Of a DNA stretch of 64,000 bases, positions 20,931 through 28,872 are shown piece by piece. Positions within the stretch are counted from its first letter, which is position 1; every line of letters starts with the position of its first letter. The stretch spans positions 33,007,852 to 33,071,851 of the forward strand of contig NC_052509.1 in the NCBI RefSeq assembly GCF_014356525.2, in the 5' to 3' direction. This DNA is from Nilaparvata lugens. Its lineage: Eukaryota > Arthropoda > Insecta > Hemiptera > Delphacidae. Position numbers and translations under genes: made by a program. The notes under the pieces are model-generated. The model was not told the DNA's origin. It saw nothing but the letters and a program-made list of their open reading frames with translations, and searched no databases.

Positions 20931-23900
20931 AAGTTATTTAGGTTCTCAGAACCTGTCTGAGGTGTTGTTCACCTCGTTTTTTTGTGTTACCCGCCCCTCC
21001 TGGCAGTGCGAGAGCACCGCGATTCTCATCTGCAGTGTGGAAGCACGGCGTCCTCGGCAGTGTGGAAACACGGCAACTCTGCAGTGCGGGAGCACGGCGT
21101 CCTTTTTCGCGATGCGAAAGCATAGCGTTCCTGGCAGTGCGGAAGCACGGCGCCCCGGGCAGTGCGAAAGCACGGCGTTCCTTTTGCAGTGTGCAAGCAC
21201 CGCGTCCTTATTTTTGCAGTGCGAGAGCACGGCGACTCATTGCAGTGCGGAAGCGCGGCGTTTCCCTTGCAATGTTATTTAGGTTCTCAGAACCTGTCTG
21301 AGGTGTTGTTCACCTCGTTTTTTGTGTTACCCCCCCCACCTGGCAGTGCGAGAGCACCGCGACTCTCATCTGCAGTGCGGAAGCACGGCGTCCTCGGCAG
21401 TGTGGAAACACGGCAACTCTGCAGTGCGGAGCACGGCGTCCTTTTCGCGATGCGAAGCATAGCGTTCCTGGCAGTGCGGAAGCACGGCGCCCCGGGCAGT
21501 GCGAAAGCACGGCGTTCCTTTTGCAGTGCGCAAGCACCGCGTCCTTATTTTTGCAGTGCGAGAGCACGGCGACTCATTGCAGTGCGGAAGCACGGCGTTT
21601 CCCTTGCAATGTTATTTAGGTTCTCAGAACCTGTCTGAGGTGTTGTTCACCTCGTTTTTTGTGTTACCCGCCCCTCCTGGCAGTGCGAGAGCACCGCGAC
21701 TCTCATCTGCAGTGCGGAAGCACGGCGTCCCCGGCAGTGTGGAAACACGGCAACTCTGCAGTGCGGGAGCACGGCGTCCTTTTCGCGATGCGAAAGCATA
21801 GCGTTCCTGGCAGTGCGGAAGCACGGCGCCCCGGGCAGTGCGAAAGCACGGCGTTCCTTTTGCAGTGCGCAAGCACCGCGTCCTTATTTTTGCAGTGCGA
21901 GAGCACGGCGACTCATTGCAGTGCGGAAGCACGGCGTTTCCCTTGCAATGTTATTTAGGTTCTCAGAACCTGTCTGAGGTGTTGTTCACCTCGTTTTTTG
22001 TGTTACCCGCCCCTCCTGGCAGTGCGAGAGCACCGCGACTCTCATCTGCAGTGCGGAAGCACGGCGTCCCCGGCAGTGTGGAAACACGGCAACTCTGCAG
22101 TGCGGGAGCACGGTGTCCTTTTCGCGATGCGAAAGCATAGCGTTCCTGGCAGTGCGGAAGCACGGCGCCCCGAGCAGTGCGAAAGCACAGCGTTCCTTTT
22201 GCAGTGCGCAAGCACCGCGTCCTTATTTTTGCAGTGCGAGAGCACGGCGACTCATTGCAGTGCGGAAGCACGGCGTTACCCTTGCAATGTTATTTAGGTT
22301 CTCAGAACCTGTCTGAGGTGTTGTTCACCTCGTTTTTTTGTGTTACCCGCCCCTCCTGGCAGTGCGAGAGCACCGCGACTCTCATCTGCAGTGCGGAAGC
22401 ACGGCGTCCCCGGCAGTGTGGAAACACGGCAACTCTGCAGTGCGGGAGCACGGTGTCCTTTTCGCGATGCGAAAGCATAGCGTTCCTGGCAGTGCGGAAG
22501 CACGGCGCCCCGAGCAGTGCGAAAGCACAGCGTTCCTTTTGCAGTGCGCAAGCACCGCGTCCTTATTTTTGCAGTGCGAGAGCACGGCGACTCATTGCAG
22601 TGCGGAAGCACGGCGTTACCCTTGCAATGTTATTTAGGTTCTCAGAACCTGTCTGAGGTGTTGTTCACCTCGTTTTTTGTGTTACCCGCCCCTCCTGGCA
22701 GTGCGAGAGCACCGCGATTCTCATCTGCAGTGCGGAAGCACAGCGTCCTCGGCAGTGTGGAAACACGGCAACTCTGCAGTGCGGGAGCACGGCGTCCTTT
22801 TCGCGATGCGAAAGCATAGCGTTCCTGGCAGTGCGGAAGCACGGCGCCCCGGGCAGTGCGAAAGCACGGCGTTCCTTTTGCAGTGCGCAAGCACCGCGTC
22901 CTTATTTTTGCAGTGCGAGAGCACGGCGACTCATTGCAGTGCGGAAGCACGGCGTTTCCCTTGCAATATTATTTAGGTTCTCAGAACCTGTCTGAGGTGT
23001 TGTTCATCTCGTTTTTTGTGTTACCCGCCCCTCCTGGCAGTGCGAGAGCACCGCGACTCTCATCTGCAGTGCGGAAGCACGGCGTCCTCGGCAGTGTGGA
23101 AACACGGCAACTCTGCAGTGCGGGAGCACGGCGTCCTTTTCGCGATGCGAAAGCATAGCGTTACTGGCAGTGCGGAAGCACGGCGCCCGGGCAGTGCGAA
23201 AGCACGGCGTTCCTTTTGCAGTGCGCAAGCACCGCATCCTTATTTTTGCAGTGCGAGAGCACGGCGACTCATTGCAGTGCGGAAGCACGGCGTTTCCCTT
23301 GCAATGTTATTTAGGTTCTCAGAACCTGTCTGAGGTGTTGTTCACCTCGTTTTTTGTGTTACCCGCCCCTCCTGGCAGTGCGAGAGCACCGCGACTCTCA
23401 TCTGCAGTGCGGAAGCACGGCGTCCTCGGCAGTGTGGAAACACGGCAACTCTGCAGTGCGGGAGCACGGCGTCCTTTTCGCGATGCGAAAGCATAGCGTT
23501 ACTGGCAGTGCGGAAGCACGGCGCCCCGGGCAGTGCGAAAGCACGGCGTTCCTTTTGCAGTGCGCAAGCACCGCGTCCTTATTTTTGCAGTGCGAGAGCA
23601 CGGCGACTCATTGCAGTGCGGAAGCACGGCGTTTCCCTTGCAATGTTATTTAGGTTCTCAGAACCTGTCTGAGGTGTTGTTCACCTCGTTTTTTTTGTGT
23701 TACCCGCCCTTCCTGGCAGTGCGAGAGCACCGCGACTCTCATCTGCAGTGCGGAAGCACGGCGTCCCCGGCAGTGTGGAAACACGGCAACTCTGCAGTGC
23801 GGGAGCACGGCGTCCTTTTCGCGATGCGGAAGCATAGCGTTCCTGGCAGTGCGGAAGCACGGCGCTCCGGGCAGTGCGAAAGCACGGCATTCCTTTGGCA

Positions 23901-24735
23901 GTGCGAAAGCACCGCGTCCTTATTTTTGCAGTGCGAAAGCACGGCGCTTCTTGCAGTGCGAAAGCACGGCGTCCCCCATCGCAGTGCGCAAGCACGGCAT
24001 GCAGGGCGAAAGCCCGGCCCGCAGGGCGAAAGCCCGGCAAAGGTAGTGCGCGAGCTTGACCAAGGCAGTGTGGGAACACGGCAGCCAGATTGCGAGCTCG
24101 TCCGAACGTCGTGCGCAAGCATGACACATCGGTCAGTGAGTGTCTGGATTGTCATTACGCGGACGCACACCTTCGCGGTGTGGGAACACCGCGGCAGTGT
24201 GAAAACACGGCACGCAGTGCGCAAGCACGGCCCGCAGGGCGAAAGCCCGGCGATTTGTTTCTGTGTTTGTGTGTTTCTGTGTTTTTGTGTTTCTGTGTTT
24301 TTTGTGTTTCTGTGTTTTTTGTGTGTTTTGTGTACCCTGTGTTGTCTTTCCTGGCAGTGCGAGAGCACGGCACTCTTACCTGCAGTGCGACAGCACGGCG
24401 TCCTTCTGCAGTGTGAAAACACGGCGACTCGGCAGTGCGAAAGCACGGCGTCCATTTATGTACAGTGCGAAGCACGACACTTCCCGGCAGTGTCCTGCAA
24501 GTGTGACATGGCGCTCCCCGGCAGTGCGAAAGCACGGCGCTCTCACCTGCAGTGCGGAAGCACGGCGTCCTGGGCAGTGCGGAAGCACGGCGTCCTGGGC
24601 AGTGCGGAAGCACGGCGACTCAGCAGTGCGAAAGCACCGCGTCCTTATTTTTGCAGTGCGAGAGCACGGCGACTCTTTGCAGTGCGGAAGCACGGCGTTT
24701 CCCTTGCAATGCTACTTAGGTTCTCAGAACCTGTC
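20931..24735 (+). repeat. Hairpin array part 2: ~339-bp higher-order unit, eight to nine copies, plus mixed hairpins
   Basis: GGTTCTCAGAACC recurs at 20941, 21282, 21619, 21958, 22297, 22637, 22976, 23314, 23653 and, after a mixed segment, 24719. Each ~339-bp unit has this 13-bp palindrome, a GAGGTG-ttgtt-CACCTC hairpin, a T-rich spacer, and about ten GNRA-type hairpins of differing stem and loop. At 23.98-24.66 kb the order is irregular and includes a GT-rich tract (24245-24345) and a fully paired variant at 24175-24192 (GCGGTGT-GGGA-ACACCGC). Confidence 0.93.
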
Positions 24736-25707
24736 TGAGGTGTGTTCACCTCGTTTTTTTTTTTGTGTTACCCGCCCTTCCTGGCAGTGCGAGAGCACGG
24801 CGCTCTCATCTGCAGTGTGGAAGCATGGCGTCCTCGGCAGTGTGGAAACACGGCAACTCTGCAGTGCGGGAGCACGGCGTCCTTTTCGCGATGCGAAAGC
24901 ATGGTGTTCCTGGCAGTGCGGAAGCACGGCGCCCCGGGCAGTGCGAGAGCACGGCATTCCTTTTGCAGTGCGAAAGCACCGCGTCCTTATTTTTGCAGTG
25001 CGGAAGCACGGCGGTCTCTCGCAGTGTGCAAACACGGCGTCCCCCATCGCAGTGCGGAAGCACGGCGGCCTCTTGCAGTGTGCAAACACGGCGTCCCCCA
25101 TTGCAGTGCGGAAGCACGGCGGTCTTTTGCAGTGCGAAAGCACGGCGTTCTTGCAGTGCGAAAGCACGGCGTCCCCCCATCGCAGTGCGGAAGCACGGCG
25201 GCCTCTTGCAGTGTGCAAACACGGCGTCCCCCATCGCAGTGCGGAAGCACGGCGGCCTCTTGCAGTGTGCAAACACGGCGTCCCCCATTGCAGTGCGGAA
25301 GCACGGCGGTCCTTTGCAGTGCGAAAGCACGGCGCTTCTTGCAGTGCGAAAGCACGGCGTCCACCATCGCAGTGCGGAAGCACGGCGGCCTCTTGCAGTG
25401 TGCAAACACGGCGTCCCCCATTGCAGTGCGGAAGCACGGCGGTCCTTTGCAGTGCGAAAGCACGGCGTTTCTTGCAGTGCGAAAGCACGGCGTCCCCCAT
25501 CGCAGTGCGGAAGCACGGCGGCCTCTTGCAGTGTGCAAACACGGCATCCCCCATTGCAGTGCGGAAGCACGGCGGTCCTTTGCAGTGCGAAAGCACGGCG
25601 TTTCTTGCAGTGCGAAAGCACGGCGTCCCCCATCGCAGTGCGGAAGCACGGCGGTCTCTTGCAGTGTGCGAACACGGCGTCTCAACGCAGTGCGAAAGCA
25701 CGGCGCA
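24736..25707 (+). repeat. Hairpin array part 3: shorter-period hairpins
   Basis: After one more partial higher-order unit, hairpins recur every ~27 bp with short pyrimidine-rich spacers ('cctctt', 'tcccccatc'). The stems alternate GTGC-GGAA-GCAC, GTGT-GCAA-ACAC and GTGC-GAAA-GCAC in blocks of two or four. The last one ends about 25704. Confidence 0.92.
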
Positions 25708-25969
25708 GATCTTCAAGATCTTCTCTGAAGCTAGGCCTAGGATCTGGCCAGATAGCTTGCTCATTTCTTCGGATGGTGCCGATGCACCACCACCGGTTGG
25801 CGAGGAGCCAACCTGGCGCCCAGTTTGTGTTCGGTCTATGTTGATCGGCGGAGAGGCGGCAGAATGTACTCAAGCATTTGGGACATTCTGTCTGCCGTTT
25901 ACCCCTTCCATCCTCACCCCCCCCCTCCGCCCCTCTCTTTTCCCCCCCCTTCCCTTAGTAGGAACAGTG
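25708..25969 (+). repeat. Hairpins and pyrimidine tract between array and 3' LTR
   Basis: Unrelated perfect inverted repeats continue after the array: AGATCT-tca-AGATCT, ATCTGGCCAGAT, GGTGC-cgat-GCACC (25775-25788) and GGTTGGC-gagga-GCCAACC (25795-25813). A strongly pyrimidine-rich tract (about 25905-25955) follows and the LTR begins at 25970. A normal purine-rich primer for plus-strand synthesis is not evident here, which is odd. Confidence 0.6.
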
Positions 25970-27613
25970 TGTCACGATGTATATCGTAACTAGAGAAAGG
26001 AATTGAATTTAGGGCTCATTTATTCGACGCTCGGCTATCTTTCATAGAATCTGAGGGGTCAACGTTCAAGCCAGCCACTGGCCTACCGCTCAGCGATGCT
26101 GCGCATCCTCTCTCCCCTCCCTCTCGGTCACTGAGGGAGGCTCGAGAAAGGCCAGCAAGAGGCAGTCGAGTTCGGAGAGCCAAGTCGAGCGGTCAAGAGA
26201 GGTGAGAAGGAAGCAGCGAGCAGCTAGCCACGTCACAGTACACCAGTACTAAGTGAACTCCGATTTCTTCAGCGACCGGGAGTTGTGTCGAGGCTAAAAT
26301 CGATTAGCCTCTCACACAGTGAACTCCACTGCTCTACACTCGTTGGGCGAGTGTTGAACGACACTTAACCTGTTTGGACGACGGGTTGCCAGTTTCGACC
26401 AACGACAACACGTCAGGTTTGGTCGAAACCTGACTCCCCATTGGTAGGCCACCAGTGGGGCATCGAGGCGTGAAAGGACATCTGGGAAGGTGTGGAAAAG
26501 CCTTTCCCGTAACTCCGCGGACGATCCGGACCCCAGGAGGACAGCTGGTGCCCGGCCAGTAGGACTTAGGAAAGTCCAGAGTGCTAGCCGCCGCAGCGCA
26601 CTAGTCCAGTGCGGGATCGCAAGAGGATGTCTAGGAAGGCCAGGAAAAGCCTTTCCCGCAACTCCGCGGACGATCCGGACCCCAGGAGGACAGCTGGTGC
26701 CCGGCCAGTAGGACTTAGGAAAGTCCAGACTGCTGGCCGCCGCAGCGCACTAGTCCAGTGCGGGATCGCAAGAGGACGTCTGGGAAGGCCAGGAAAAGCC
26801 TTTCCCGCTACTCCGCGGCCGATCCGGATCCCAGGAGGACAGCTGGTGCCCGGCAAGTAGGACTTAGGAAAGTCCAGAGCGCGGGCCGCCGCAGCGCACT
26901 AGTCCAGTGCGGGATCGCAAGAGGACGTCCGGGAAGGTGAGGAAAAGCCTTTCCCGCAACTCCGCGGCCGATCCGGACCCCAGGAGGACAGCTGGTGCCC
27001 GGCAAGTAGGACTTAGGAAAGTCCAGAGTGCTGGCCGCCGCAGCGCACTAGTCCAGTGCGGGATCGCAAGAGGACGTCCGGGAAGGTGAGGAAAAGCCTT
27101 TCCCGCAACTCCGCGGCCGATCCGGTCCCCAGGAGGACAGCTGGTGCCCGGCAAGTAGGACTTAGGAAAGTCCAGAGCGCGGGCCGCCGCAGCGCACTAA
27201 ACCAGTGCGGAACCGGAAGAGGACCTCTGGGAAGGCCAGGAAAAGCCTTTACCAGAGCTCCGCAACCATCCCGGACCCCGGGAAGACACCCGGTGCCTAA
27301 GGACTAGGACTTAGTCCCGACACGAAACCCTTTCTCACGACTAACACCGTAAGGTTCCTGTTCCCTTCTTTCCGCGACCAACCCTGTTTGGCAGTGCGAA
27401 AGCACGGCCCCTCTTTCCTAAAAGAGGGAAACATTTCTCCAAAGCACTCAAAACCCTGTTTCAACCCCCAACCCGAGCGAGGGTGGTGACGGACGCCCCA
27501 CCAAGACTCCCGTCCCCTGCCGCGGCCCTCCCCAGTCGCCGACTGAGTTTAGCCGGCCCAGAGCGACACTGGGAACTCTGATAGAGAAAGGTGTGGGCAA
27601 AAATCTACTCAGA
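25970..27613 (+). repeat. 3' LTR of the 16-kb element (1644 bp)
   Basis: It matches the left LTR from TGTCACG to CTACTCAGA, including the seed hairpin at 27390-27409. It has only about six of the ~148-bp units (26485-27310), roughly four fewer than the left LTR, so the two differ by about 584 bp. Confidence 0.9.
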
Positions 27614-27617
27614 CTGC
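27614..27617. repeat. Candidate target-site duplication, right copy (ctgc)
   Basis: It equals the four bases at 11444-11447. Confidence 0.6.
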
Positions 27618-27681
27618 ATTAAGGACGAAAACGAGGAGACAAAAGTACGCTCTGTGAAACAATGGAGATGTAAAGAGTCGA

Positions 27682-28455
27682 GATGCTGCGAACGTGTTTT
27701 CTGGGCCTAATACCGGTGCACCAATTACCAAAGACATTCTGTCTAAAATGTTTGAATGCTTCAAAACCGATATTTTTACTGAATTAAAAACTGTTAAGGA
27801 CGAGGTGACAGAGTTGACCAAGTCAGTTGTATTCCTCTCAGCTAGTGTGGACGCATCAAATACACTAATGGCAGAGCTCAAGAATAGCATCGAAACGCTT
27901 AAAGCTGAGAACACCATTCTTCGCGAAACAAGTAATACTCTATCAAATCAAGTAACCGATCTACAGGAACGTGTTCGTTCACTTGAACAATACACACGGC
28001 GAAGCAACATAGAGATAAGTGGCGTCCCGGCAACTCCAAAAGAGGAAGTCATCAAATTAGTGATGGATGTCGGAGCGGCGATTGACGTCGCGGTGGAAGA
28101 GTCGCACATCAACGCAGCGCACCGAGTTGCTGGCTTTCGCAACGACCGAGCTCCTTCCCTCATCGTACAGTTCACGCATCGAGCTATCAGGGACCAATGG
28201 ATCAAGAAGTATAGGGAGAATAAGGAATCCATAACAGCATATAACATAAATCCCGCCTTCAAGAGATCAAAAGTGTATATTAATGAGCATCTCGCTCCAG
28301 TGAATAAAGTGTTTCTTGCCAAATTGAAAGCAAAGTACCGAGCTGTCAGAATAAAATATGTCTGGTGTCATGAGGGAAAGTTTTTTATTAGAAGATCTGA
28401 TGGGGAAAAATGCCAGAAGGTTATGAGTGGTTCGGATATTGATAACTTGAAATAA
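27682..28455 (+). CDS. LINE ORF1 protein
   Basis: About 253 codons are open from 27694 (a GTG; the frame is open back to a TGA near 27653 but has no ATG, so the true start is unclear or was lost). Residues ~30-110 form a heptad-rich coiled coil ('LSNQVTDLQERVRSLEQY'). 'TRRSNIEISGVP' begins an RRM-like fold, 'SHINAAHRVAG' and 'SLIVQFTHRAIRDQW' continue it, and a basic C-terminal domain follows ('KAKYRAVRIKYVW'). This is the trimeric RNA chaperone layout of L1/Jockey-type ORF1. It ends about 200 bp before ORF2. Confidence 0.82.
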   Translation, partial: DAANVFSGPNTGAPITKDILSKMFECFKTDIFTELKTVKDEVTELTKSVVFLSASVDASNTLMAELKNSIETLKAENTILRETSNTLSNQVTDLQERVRSLEQYTRRSNIEISGVPATPKEEVIKLVMDVGAAIDVAVEESHINAAHRVAGFRNDRAPSLIVQFTHRAIRDQWIKKYRENKESITAYNINPAFKRSKVYINEHLAPVNKVFLAKLKAKYRAVRIKYVWCHEGKFFIRRSDGEKCQKVMSGSDIDNLK

Positions 28456-28656
28456 GGTATTTCTGCAGTGATATTTTATTCTAAAGAATGTGAAAATACT
28501 TTTCACTTTAATATGTACTTGATGCTTTCAACTTTTTATATTATGCAGAGAAATCTTCTTATTTTTATTTGAAGCATGCTTGTTCAAGTTTTATAGTTTT
28601 GTGTTACATATAGTTTATTAGTTTGTTTCTATCCCTTTATTATCAATAACCTCTGA

Positions 28657-28872
28657 ATGAACGAAAACGATTACTTATATTCATTAAAAGATAATTTCTT
28701 CGAAATTGATAATTTAAAAGAGAATAACATTTTTACACTTATTTATTGTAATATTAGAAGCATGAGACAAAATTTCAATAACTTTTTGGCTGAATTTTCT
28801 CAAATTCGAAACCCTGTCACGTTTATAATTCTGAGTGAAGTATGGATAAATTCTGATGAAGTCAAATTGTAG
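28657..28872 (+). pseudogene. Start of LINE ORF2 (endonuclease N-terminus) up to in-frame TAG
   Basis: 71 codons from ATG 28657. 'IYCNIRSMRQNF' and 'IILSEVWINS' are the first two APE-endonuclease blocks, the latter with the catalytic Glu. TAG at 28870-28872 interrupts. The same frame is open immediately afterwards and carries the rest of the endonuclease, so a single nonsense codon splits ORF2 (or is read through). Confidence 0.8.

Larger units (their letters stand above)
11448..27613 (+). mobile_element. 16.2-kb non-autonomous Ty3/gypsy-type LTR retrotransposon with hairpin array
   Basis: Two long direct repeats (11448-13675 and 25970-27613) begin TGTCACG and end ...CTACTCAGA, and ctgc lies on both outer sides. 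Inside are a primer-binding site, a Gag-protease ORF, a short remnant of the integrase end, 2 kb of AT-rich non-coding DNA and 7.2 kb of hairpin repeats. RT, RNase H and the integrase core are missing, so the copy needs enzymes from a relative. Apart from repeat copy number the LTRs differ by very few changes (one G/A near 11672 versus 26194, one base indel near 11707), so the insertion is young. The size is unusually large for an element without pol. Confidence 0.88.

Noticed and set aside
18409..20931. Very long ORFs (up to 829 codons) on both strands over the 69-bp array
   Set aside because: They exist in several frames of both strands at once because the unit is 23 codons without stops; no start context or domain supports a protein.
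18530..25707. CRISPR array
   Set aside because: No direct repeat plus unique spacer pattern, no cas genes, eukaryotic context; spacers are repeated too.
18530..25707. Centromeric satellite interrupting an element
   Set aside because: The array lies between Gag and the 3' LTR of one element with matching candidate target duplications, and its hairpin also occurs in the LTR, so it belongs to the element.
20938..25993. Many ORFs of 60-576 codons over the 339-bp and short-period hairpin repeats
   Set aside because: Same repeat effect; each frame is only a reading of the hairpins and the T-rich spacers.
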